7,604 nucleotides of DNA, taken from contig CAJPTT010000107.1 of assembly GCA_905373565.1 (NCBI GenBank), forward strand, positions 1 to 7,604, in the 5' to 3' direction. Under the pieces are notes generated by a model. That model was not told the DNA's origin and did not search any database. It saw only the letters and a list, made by a program, of their open reading frames with translations. Below, in pieces: positions 1 to 4,947 of the stretch. The DNA comes from an uncultured Treponema sp. (GTDB lineage: Bacteria > Spirochaetota > Spirochaetia > Treponematales > Treponemataceae). Position numbers and translations under genes: made by a program. Each line of letters begins with the position of its first letter. Within the stretch, counting starts at the first letter, position 1.

Positions 1-41
1 CCTAAAAATACAACAAAAACTTTCGCATGTTTGTTTTTCAT
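1..41 (-). CDS. 5' end of an unidentified gene, cut by the window edge
   Basis: Only 13 codons are visible, reading MKNKHAKVFVVFL from the ATG at 41. GGAGG at 51-47 sits five bases before this ATG, and a good promoter lies just upstream, so the start is well supported. A short basic stretch followed by a hydrophobic run could be the beginning of a signal peptide or a membrane segment, but too little is present to tell. No function can be assigned. The gene has its own promoter and is therefore probably not co-transcribed with the antitoxin gene behind it. Confidence 0.6.
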   Translation of the reverse strand, partial: MKNKHAKVFVVFL

Positions 42-84
42 AATTGCCTCCATTTTTCTCTATATGAATAGCTTATATAGCTTT

Positions 85-113
85 ATGATACCATAGTTTT
101 AAGTTGACTGCAA
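85..113 (-). promoter_or_regulatory. Sigma-70-type promoter for the partial gene at the left edge
   Basis: Read on the minus strand, a -35 box TTGCAG (113-108) is followed after exactly 17 bases by a -10 box TATCAT (90-85). It lies about 45 bases before the ATG at 41, which also has a strong ribosome binding site. The match in sequence and spacing is good. No operator-like repeat is seen around it. Confidence 0.6.
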
Positions 114-165
114 GGAAGAATTTAGCCCAAGATTTTAACAGGGTTTTCGCATTACAGTGTAGCAG

Positions 166-558
166 CTACAGCGCTATTTGTAACCGTTGTTTTAATGCAT
201 TTTGCAGCTCTTGTGAAAAATTAACTCCGGCTTCTTCCGCTTTATAATTCAGCCATGCCGGAATCGTAACTGTTTTCTTTACAGCCTTTTCGGAAAACTG
301 TTTACGCCAAGCATCAGTGTCGGCTATTACATAATTCACAAATCCGTTTTTTATTTTTATTTTTGATATATCACTCGGCTTTGGTATCACTTGGTGATGG
401 TCTTCATAATGAGCGAGCATCATAGCCATAGCATCCTCTGCCATCTCTATTGCTTCAGCGATTGTGTCTCCAAATGTAAAACAGCCGGGAATATCAGGAA
501 CTTTTACACTTATTTTTCCGTCATCGTATTCAAACATAACAGGATATGTATATTTCAT
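166..558 (-). CDS. hicB: HicB-family antitoxin with C-terminal ribbon-helix-helix domain
   Basis: This 130-residue protein has the two-part build of a long HicB antitoxin. Residues 1-70 form the HicB core, recognised from the opening MKYTYPVMFEYDDG, then VKVPDIPGCFTFGDT and the helix AIEMAEDAMAMML. Residues from about 95 on (KTVTIPAWLNYKAEEAGVNF and the following helix) look like a ribbon-helix-helix DNA-binding segment. HicB neutralises the HicA ribonuclease by direct binding and represses its own operon. I chose the ATG at 558 because GGAGAG at 570-565 lies six bases before it; an upstream in-frame ATG at 573 has no ribosome binding site. The expected partner hicA lies 171 bases upstream but lacks a start codon, and a terminator stands between them, so this may be an orphan antitoxin. 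No convincing promoter was found directly upstream. Confidence 0.85.
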   Translation of the reverse strand: MKYTYPVMFEYDDGKISVKVPDIPGCFTFGDTIAEAIEMAEDAMAMMLAHYEDHHQVIPKPSDISKIKIKNGFVNYVIADTDAWRKQFSEKAVKKTVTIPAWLNYKAEEAGVNFSQELQNALKQRLQIAL

Positions 559-573
559 ATTAAGCTCTCCCAT

Positions 574-678
574 AAAAAGTCAAGAAGAAAGTGTCAACTT
601 TCGATTGACTTTTTACGCACGTTCACAACGAAGTGAGAACGTGCAGATGATATACTAGTTTGCACTTGAGCAAACTAG
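574..678. repeat. Cluster of three perfect hairpins between hicB and the hicA remnant
   Basis: Three inverted repeats lie almost end to end. The first pairs AAAAAGTCAA (574-583) with TTGACTTTTT (605-614) and continues inward as GAAAGT/ACTTTC around a four-base loop. The second pairs GCACGTTC (617-624) with GAACGTGC (637-644). The third pairs CTAGTTTGC (655-663) with GCAAACTAG (670-678) around a six-base loop. The first hairpin ends 16 bases from the hicB start, and its T-rich arm would look like a terminator on either strand; it could equally be an operator for the HicB DNA-binding domain. I see no coding capacity here. Confidence 0.7.
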
Positions 679-681
679 GGT

Positions 682-716
682 AAATAAAAGCCGTGCTATT
701 TATACGGCTTTTATTT
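682..716. terminator. Bidirectional rho-independent terminator between hicA remnant and hicB
   Basis: AAATAAAAGCCG (682-693) pairs perfectly with CGGCTTTTATTT (705-716) around an 11-base loop, giving a 12-bp stem with T-rich tails on both strands. It lies 13 bases after the hicA stop codon. It would end any transcript coming through hicA before it reached hicB, which is unusual because hicA and hicB are normally translated from one message. Confidence 0.65.
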
Positions 717-729
717 TACGCTCCTTTAG

Positions 730-930
730 CTATTTTAAGCCCGCTGCTTTTAGAATGTTATGGGCAGTTCCTACCGGAATATCGCCTTTATGACGAGGTA
801 TTGCTATCATTTTACCTGTTTCTTTATGAATTGCCTTATCGTGTTTTGCTCCGGCAATAATTTCATAACCTGCTTTATAATATACGTGATAAGTATCAAG
901 AAATTGATAGGGCGTTGCATCATCCTCCGA
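730..930 (-). pseudogene. hicA: HicA-type mRNA interferase toxin remnant without a start codon
   Basis: An open frame of 66 codons ends with TAG at 732-730. Its last two-thirds match the HicA toxin fold: GYEIIAGAKHDKAIH contains the histidine region of the active site, followed by IPRHKGDIPVGT and a closing helix ending AAGLK. HicA is a small double-stranded-RNA-binding-like ribonuclease that cleaves mRNA. The N-terminal part (EDDATPYQFLDTYHVYYK) does not resemble the usual first helix. The frame has no ATG, GTG or TTG before an internal methionine, and three stop codons stand immediately upstream at 939-931. A GGAGG followed by ATGATG exists at 927-919, but in another frame that stops after about 38 codons. 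The gene has probably lost its 5' end or suffered a frameshift; a sequencing error or rare start codon is the alternative. Confidence 0.65.
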
Positions 931-939
931 TTATTACTA

Positions 940-978
940 AAAAAGCCTGTTCTTCCACAGAGGAAAAACAGGCTTTTT
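940..978. terminator. Strong bidirectional terminator closing the acd-etfB-etfA operon
   Basis: AAAAAGCCTGTT (940-951) pairs perfectly with AACAGGCTTTTT (967-978). Inside, TTCC (953-956) pairs with GGAA (962-965) across one mismatch, extending the stem. On the minus strand it begins 17 bases after the etfA stop codon and ends in a run of T, so it fits a rho-independent terminator for the operon. By symmetry it would also work on the plus strand. Confidence 0.85.
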
Positions 979-995
979 GCATCACAGCTTAAAAA

Positions 996-2099
996 TTACA
1001 GGCTGCCTTTTGCCGCTTTAACCGCTTCGGTCAGCATCGGAAGTACCTTGAACAGGTCTCCTGCAATACCGTAGTCGGCTACACCGAAGATCGGCGCATC
1101 AGCGTTCTTGTTGACCGCAATGATGTACTCGGAATCCTGCATACCGGCAAGGTGCTGAATTGCTCCGGAAATACCGACTGCCACATAGATGTGCGGATGT
1201 ACGGTTTTACCGGTCTGTCCAACCTGATGGTTTGCATCCATCCAGCCGGAGTCAACAACGGCACGGGAAGCTCCAACAACGCCGCCGAGTGCCTCTGCTA
1301 AATCTTCAGCAAGCTTGATACCTGCTTTGGGGTCTTTACCGATACCGCGGCCGACGGAAACAACCACATTTGCTCCGATCAAGTCTACGATATTCTTTGC
1401 GGTTTTCTTGATTTCAAGGATATCGACAGTGATATCGGCTTTAGAAAGCTCAACTGCCGGTTTTTCAACTACGGTCTTCGACGCTTTTGCCGAATCAAAG
1501 TCCTGCTTCTTCATAACGCCGGGACGCACGGTTGCAATCTGCGGGCGGAAGCGGGGACACACAATTGTTGCCATCAGGTGACCGCCGAACGCCGGACGGG
1601 TCATCTTCAAGTTGGTATTTACCTTAAAGGGTGTCTTTTCGACATCCATCGTCGAGCTGGTGCGGAGGAATTCCTTATATTTTTCCGTATCGACGTCGAG
1701 GTGCGTGGTGTCGGCGGTCAATCCGGTATGGAGCCGTGCGGCACAGCGGGGCCCTAAGTCGCGTCCGATAGTTGTTGCACCGATTAAGAAAACTTCCGGT
1801 TTTTTATCCTGTACCAATGCGGTAATCACTTTTGTATATGCATCGGTTGTATAATCGGCAAGAAGATCGTGCTCGCAGTAGTACACCTTGTCGGCACCGT
1901 AACCGCCGAGATTCTTTAACGCATCTTCTTTAATACCTTTTCCAAGTACAACGCCGCAGAGTTCGCCCTTCAATTCATCGGCGAGCTTCCGGCCTTCGCT
2001 CAATAATTCAAACGAGGTGTTGAGGATTTCTCCGTTGCGCTGTTCACAAAATACCCACACGCCTTTGAAGGCTTCAGTGTCTTTGCTATCGTAAGCCAT
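996..2099 (-). CDS. etfA: Electron transfer flavoprotein alpha subunit
   Basis: EtfA (367 residues) pairs with EtfB to carry electrons for acyl-CoA dehydrogenase in the cytoplasm. The N-terminal half has the adenine-nucleotide-hydrolase-like fold (GVWVFCEQRNG near residue 12, then FLIGATTIGRDLGPRCAARL). The C-terminal FAD domain is very clear at residues 276-310: GASRAVVDSGW, HQVGQTGKTV and VGISGAIQHLAGM contact the alpha-FAD in this family. There is no N-terminal ferredoxin extension. I chose the ATG at 2099, since AGGAGGAG (2117-2110) lies about ten bases before it. An ATG at 2120 overlaps the etfB stop as TAATG but has no ribosome binding site; it would add seven residues (MKEENVQ). The gene is last in the operon and is followed by a strong terminator. 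The length is usual for a stand-alone EtfA. Confidence 0.95.
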   Translation of the reverse strand: MAYDSKDTEAFKGVWVFCEQRNGEILNTSFELLSEGRKLADELKGELCGVVLGKGIKEDALKNLGGYGADKVYYCEHDLLADYTTDAYTKVITALVQDKKPEVFLIGATTIGRDLGPRCAARLHTGLTADTTHLDVDTEKYKEFLRTSSTMDVEKTPFKVNTNLKMTRPAFGGHLMATIVCPRFRPQIATVRPGVMKKQDFDSAKASKTVVEKPAVELSKADITVDILEIKKTAKNIVDLIGANVVVSVGRGIGKDPKAGIKLAEDLAEALGGVVGASRAVVDSGWMDANHQVGQTGKTVHPHIYVAVGISGAIQHLAGMQDSEYIIAVNKNADAPIFGVADYGIAGDLFKVLPMLTEAVKAAKGSL

Positions 2100-2119
2100 T
2101 TGTACATTCTCCTCCTTCA

Positions 2120-2920
2120 TTAAATGATATGTTTTTCTGCCAGCATACCGACGAGCTTTTCACAAGCGGCTTTGTCGGCGCCTTCCATCATCGTACCGGC
2201 GCCCTTCTGCGGCGGGGTAAAGGACTTGTATACGTTTGTCGGAGAACCTTCCAAACCGATCGTATCTTTATCGATGAGCGGGTCGTCCTTCAAGGTTTCG
2301 TAATTGTATACCTCATACGGCTTTGAGTAGCATTCCATAATACCGCTGACGCTCATATAGCGCGGTTCGTTCAGCTCTTTAATACAGGTGATAAGACAGG
2401 GTGTCTTTACCTTGAGCATCATATAGCCGTCTTCGAGCATACGCTTTACTATCAGCGCGTTGCCTTCTTTTTTAATATCAGCTGCGTAGGTGATCTGCGG
2501 CAGTTCGAGTTTTTCAGCGATCTGCGGACCTACCTGTGCGGTGTCCCCATCGATTGCCTGACGGCCGCAGAATACAACATCTTCCGGCCCGACACCGACG
2601 CGGCGTACTGCTGCTGCCAAAATCTGGCTGGTAGCATACGTGTCGCTTCCGCCGAACTCACGGCTGGAAACCAGTACCGCCTTGTCAACGCCGCGAGCCA
2701 ACAGCTCACGGAGCATACCTTCGGCAGGGGGCGGCCCCATCGAAATAGCGACAACTTCACAGCCGGTTTGATCTTTCAGCTGCAGCGCCGCTTCGATTGC
2801 GTTTAAGTCATCAGGGTTGGTGATGGTCATCATCGAAGCGCGGTCAAGCTGCCCGTTTTCTTTGACGGCAACTTTTCCGGATGTATCGGGAACTTGTTTT
2901 ACACAAACAATAGCTTTCAT
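2120..2920 (-). CDS. etfB: Electron transfer flavoprotein beta subunit
   Basis: EtfB (266 residues) forms the heterodimer with EtfA. It opens with MKAIVCVKQVPDT, typical of the clostridial type, and carries the ETF-beta signature CGRQAIDGDTAQVGP at residues 118-132, preceded by SMGPPPAEGMLRELLARG (60-77) and GGSDTYATSQILA (90-102). In well-studied anaerobes (Clostridium, Acidaminococcus, Megasphaera) EtfB of this type holds a second FAD and binds NADH, allowing coupled reduction of crotonyl-CoA and ferredoxin. Whether this one bifurcates cannot be read from motifs alone. The start at 2920 has AAGGAGG (2937-2931) ten bases upstream, overlapping the stop codon of the dehydrogenase gene, so translation is probably coupled. 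The stop overlaps a possible upstream ATG of etfA. Confidence 0.95.
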   Translation of the reverse strand: MKAIVCVKQVPDTSGKVAVKENGQLDRASMMTITNPDDLNAIEAALQLKDQTGCEVVAISMGPPPAEGMLRELLARGVDKAVLVSSREFGGSDTYATSQILAAAVRRVGVGPEDVVFCGRQAIDGDTAQVGPQIAEKLELPQITYAADIKKEGNALIVKRMLEDGYMMLKVKTPCLITCIKELNEPRYMSVSGIMECYSKPYEVYNYETLKDDPLIDKDTIGLEGSPTNVYKSFTPPQKGAGTMMEGADKAACEKLVGMLAEKHII

Positions 2921-2935
2921 CTGTTCTTGTCCTCC

Positions 2936-4108
2936 TTAATTGACGCCGAGGTTTGCGGCAATAACCATGCGCTGAACTTCGCTCGTGCCTTCGTAAATTT
3001 CCGTAATCTTTGCGTCGCGCATCATCCGCTCGATCGGGTAGTCGCGGGTATAGCCGTATCCGCCGAAGAGCTGCAGACAGCGGCGGGTTACGTCGCTTGC
3101 GACCTCAGCTGCAACGAGCTTTGCCATTGCCGCTTCCGTAGAATACCGGATATTGGGGTTTTCGTTGGCTGCCTGTTTTTTGCATGCCGCTGCATAGACA
3201 AGATATTGGGCGCCTTGCGTGCGGGCTGCCATATCCGCAAGCTGGAACTGAGTGTTCTGCTGCTGGCTGATGCGCTTACCGAACTGTACGCGCTCTTTTG
3301 TATATTTGATGGTTTCTTCGATAGCGCCTTCTGCAAGACCGAGCGCCTGTGCTGCGATACCGATGCGTCCGCCGTCGAGGGTTGCCATAGCGATAATAAA
3401 GCCGCGGCCCTGTACACCGAGGAGGTTTTCTTTCGGTACAATGCAGTCTTCAAAGACCAATTCGCAGGTGGAAGAACCGCGGATACCCATCTTCTTTTCA
3501 TGCTTACCGACGGAGAAGCCGGGGAAACCGCGCTCTACGATAAATGCGCTGATTTCTTTTACGGAGCGGCCTTTCTTATCCTTTATCGTGCCGGTTACTG
3601 CAATAACGATAAAGACGTCGGCATATCCTGCATTGGTGATAAAGATTTTGCTGCCGTTTAACACCCAGTGATCGCCGTCAAGCACTGCGGTTGTCTGCTG
3701 CCCTTGAGCATCGGTACCTGCCCCCGGTTCGGTTAATCCGAAAGCGCCGATCTTTTTACCGGAGGCTAAATCGGGAACATACTTCATCTTCTGCGCTTCC
3801 GTTCCGAAGTGTAAAATCGGATCGATACACAGCGAGGTATGTGCAGAAATGATAACACCGGTGGTGCCGCATACCTTGCTCATTTCTTCCACACACATGG
3901 CATAGGTTAAAACATCAGCTCCCTGGCCGCCGTACTGTTTCGGGACGGGAATGCCGAAGAATCCCAGCTTTGCCATCTTTTTGACATTCTCTTCAGGAAA
4001 TTTTTCCCCTTCGTCGACTTCAGCTGCAAGCGGTTTTACTTCGTTTTGCGCAAAATCGCGAAACAGTTGCTGCGCCATGAGCTGTTCTCTGCTCAACGTA
4101 AAATCCAT
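2936..4108 (-). CDS. Acyl-CoA dehydrogenase, probably butyryl-CoA dehydrogenase
   Basis: A 390-residue short-chain acyl-CoA dehydrogenase. It would reduce crotonyl-CoA to butyryl-CoA (or the reverse) with FAD, exchanging electrons with the EtfAB encoded just downstream. Family marks are complete: GLTEPGAGTDAQG at 124-136 (FAD-contacting signature), KHEKKMGIRGSSTCEL in the middle domain, QLFGGYGYTRDYPIER at 346-361, and RDAKITEIYEGTSEVQR, in which Glu373 is the expected catalytic base. The N-terminal helices start with MDFTLSREQL, as in Bcd and rat SCAD. The length is normal. Start at 4108 with AAGGAG about eight bases before it. The order dehydrogenase-etfB-etfA is that of butyrate-forming Firmicutes operons. 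Chain-length preference is inferred from context, so I give no symbol; bcd would be the likely name. Confidence 0.93.
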   Translation of the reverse strand: MDFTLSREQLMAQQLFRDFAQNEVKPLAAEVDEGEKFPEENVKKMAKLGFFGIPVPKQYGGQGADVLTYAMCVEEMSKVCGTTGVIISAHTSLCIDPILHFGTEAQKMKYVPDLASGKKIGAFGLTEPGAGTDAQGQQTTAVLDGDHWVLNGSKIFITNAGYADVFIVIAVTGTIKDKKGRSVKEISAFIVERGFPGFSVGKHEKKMGIRGSSTCELVFEDCIVPKENLLGVQGRGFIIAMATLDGGRIGIAAQALGLAEGAIEETIKYTKERVQFGKRISQQQNTQFQLADMAARTQGAQYLVYAAACKKQAANENPNIRYSTEAAMAKLVAAEVASDVTRRCLQLFGGYGYTRDYPIERMMRDAKITEIYEGTSEVQRMVIAANLGVN

Positions 4109-4153
4109 CTTTGAATCTCCTTCGTTATATTGATTTTTATTAAAAATCTCTAC

Positions 4154-4183
4154 TTTATATAGAGGCTTTTCTATAGTATAATA
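4154..4183. promoter_or_regulatory. Overlapping -10 elements on both strands upstream of the acyl-CoA dehydrogenase gene
   Basis: On the minus strand TATACT (4180-4175) and TATTAT (4183-4178) are possible -10 boxes for the dehydrogenase operon, about 70 bases before its ATG; no good -35 is seen at the right distance, and the region where it should lie is inside the first hairpin. On the plus strand TTTATA (4154-4159), a 17-base gap and TATAAT (4177-4182) form a fair promoter pointing into the first three-hairpin element. Both calls rest on consensus matching in AT-rich DNA. Confidence 0.35.
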
Positions 4184-4303
4184 GACCTATTCGATAACTG
4201 CGTTTTCGAATAGGTCGACGAGTTCTAAATCGCACAAATAGCACGATTTAGAACATCGCATTTCAAGGTAACCTGTTCAGAAACGGAAGTTTCCGAACAG
4301 GTT
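4184..4303 (+). repeat. Three-hairpin element, copy A
   Basis: Three hairpins in a row. The first pairs GACCTATTCGA (4184-4194) with TCGAATAGGTC (4206-4216). The second pairs GTTCTAAATCG (4222-4232) with CGATTTAGAAC (4244-4254). The third pairs AACCTGTTC (4270-4278) with GAACAGGTT (4295-4303), then after one mismatch GAAAC with GTTTC, closing on a GGAA loop of the GNRA type. Linkers CGACGAGTT (4216-4224) and AACATCGCA (4252-4260) recur in copy B on the other strand, as does the loop region AAACGGAAGTTT (4281-4292). TATAAT lies two bases before the first stem. No open reading frame of note is present. Confidence 0.7.
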
Positions 4304-4347
4304 TAATAATAACCTACGCAGCTGTATCAAAGCAAATAATAGTAGGG

Positions 4348-4486
4348 AACCTCTAAAAACTTCCGTTTTTAGAGGTTTTTCTTAGATTTAATTTGCGATG
4401 TTTTTATTTAAGTCATTATGATATAAAGACTTAAATAAAAACTCGTCGAGCATCTCTAAAAACTAACCGAGTTTTTAGAGATGCTC
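4348..4486 (-). repeat. Three-hairpin element, copy B, inverted relative to copy A
   Basis: Read on the minus strand, the order matches copy A. The first hairpin pairs GAGCATCTCTAAAAACT (plus 4448-4464) with its exact complement (4470-4486), 17 bp around a five-base loop. CGACGAGTT follows (4448-4440), then a 15-bp hairpin (4400-4414 with 4428-4442), then AACATCGCA (4402-4394), then a 13-bp hairpin (4348-4360 with 4365-4377) capped by GGAA in AAACGGAAGTTT. The stems share almost no sequence with those of copy A, yet each is perfectly self-complementary. On the plus strand the last hairpin is followed by a T run (4376-4380) and could act as a terminator. Confidence 0.7.
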
Positions 4487-4660
4487 ATAGATAGATTATA
4501 TCAGCAAACCGCCGAAAAAGATAGAGGTAGAATTGTATTTTATCTACATCCGTCCAAGATGAATTCATAAGGCGAACTCTCGTTGTAGGGTGGATCGCGC
4601 AAGGTTTTTATGAATGTTCTGATGATCGAGAATAAAACTGATATCTGTTAATCAAGGATA
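4487..4660. other. Interior of the repeat unit; possible short coding remnant
   Basis: No intact gene is seen. On the plus strand an ATG at 4481 opens a 29-codon frame (starting MLIDRLYQQTAEKDRGR) that stops at 4570. An overlapping frame continues with DEFIRRTLVVGWIAQGFYE and stops near 4635, and the third frame then runs RIKLISVNQG to a stop near 4662. Two frameshifts would join these into about 58 residues. I do not recognise the product, and frames this short arise by chance, so this is a weak hint of decayed coding sequence. Confidence 0.2.
4495..4503 (-). promoter_or_regulatory. Extended -10 promoter facing copy B and the dehydrogenase operon
   Basis: On the minus strand TGATATAAT (4503-4495) is a full extended -10 element (TGnTATAAT). 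A start seven or so bases downstream would fall just before the first stem of copy B at 4486. The -35 region (TATCTT) is poor, as is common with extended -10 promoters. It could make a small structured RNA or a long leader of about 380 bases ahead of the dehydrogenase gene. Confidence 0.4.
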
Positions 4661-4765
4661 GGGCATCTCTAAAAACTGATTCGCAGTCCGCAAAGCGGAC
4701 AAGTTAATGAATTTCCTTACAGAACAAGCCGATAGATGATAGGCTTGCAGTTTTTAGAGGTTCCC
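4661..4765. repeat. Branched hairpin (three-way junction) of the CTCTAAAAACT arm family
   Basis: The outer stem joins 4661-4678 to 4748-4765, 18 positions with one C-T mismatch and one G-T pair; its core CTCTAAAAACTG/CAGTTTTTAGAG is perfect. Inside are two further stems: GTCCGC (4686-4691) with GCGGAC (4695-4700) around AAA, and CAAGCC (4725-4730) with GGCTTG (4742-4747), the latter directly adjoining the outer stem. As RNA or single-stranded DNA this would fold as a three-way junction. No coding sequence is seen. Confidence 0.55.
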
Positions 4766-4796
4766 GATAGTAATTGTCTGTGTTTTGCGTTATACT

Positions 4797-4839
4797 TTGG
4801 CATCTTCTAAAAAACTAAGGTATAATTTTTAGAAGATGC
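4797..4839 (+). promoter_or_regulatory. Promoter embedded in a 14-bp hairpin, upstream of the ABC permease operon
   Basis: TTGGCA (4797-4802), an 18-base gap and a perfect TATAAT (4821-4826) form the best plus-strand promoter upstream of the permease genes. The same bases form a hairpin: GCATCTTCTAAAAA (4800-4813) pairs exactly with TTTTTAGAAGATGC (4826-4839). The -10 box lies in the loop and the -35 box overlaps the left arm. Transcription would start near 4833, giving a leader of about 115 bases that includes the heptamer repeat. Confidence 0.45.
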
Positions 4840-4862
4840 TTCATTAGCATAGCTGATAAAGA

Positions 4863-4924
4863 ATTACCAATTATCGCATTACCAAATTACCCATTACCAA
4901 TTATGAATTGTGAATTATGAATTA
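4863..4924 (+). repeat. Degenerate tandem heptamer repeat
   Basis: Eight or nine copies of a 7-8 base unit run head to tail: ATTACCA at 4863, 4878 and 4893, ATTATGA at 4900 and 4914, with variants ATTATCGC, AATTACCC and ATTGTGA between them, ending in a partial ATTA at 4921-4924. It stops seven bases before the ribosome binding site of the first permease gene, so it would lie in its mRNA leader. Confidence 0.7.
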
Positions 4925-4947
4925 AATAGCAAGGCGGTTTACGGTAT

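Larger units (their letters stand above)
4345..4765. mobile_element. MITE-like unit with 17-bp terminal inverted repeats
   Basis: GGGAACCTCTAAAAACT at 4345-4361 is repeated exactly, inverted, at 4749-4765. The hexamer ATAGTA lies directly left of the unit (4339-4344) and, one base away, on the right (4767-4772), which could be a target-site duplication. The unit is 421 bases long, carries no transposase, and contains copy B plus a further hairpin at its right end. The terminal repeats also form arms of local hairpins, so the two ends could instead be independent members of one hairpin family. I rate the insertion reading as possible, not established. Confidence 0.4.

Noticed and set aside
158..170. 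TGTAGC-A-GCTACA palindrome at the end of hicB as a terminator
   Set aside because: The loop would be a single base and no T run follows, so it cannot form a normal terminator hairpin.
569..597. TTGACA (597-592) and TATGGG (574-569) as a hicB promoter
   Set aside because: The -35 box is perfect but the -10 is poor, and transcription would begin downstream of the hicB ribosome binding site.
391..658. Plus-strand open frames of 64 and 81 codons opposite hicB
   Set aside because: They run antisense to the HicB gene and through the hairpin cluster, have no ribosome binding site I can see, and have no domain.
2894..3661. A 255-codon open frame on the plus strand
   Set aside because: It lies wholly opposite the acyl-CoA dehydrogenase gene, whose family motifs and ribosome binding site are clear. 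The plus-strand product is cysteine-rich with no recognisable domain.
4184..4839. CRISPR array
   Set aside because: The repeats are inverted rather than direct, the units differ in length, and there are no regular unique spacers or cas genes.
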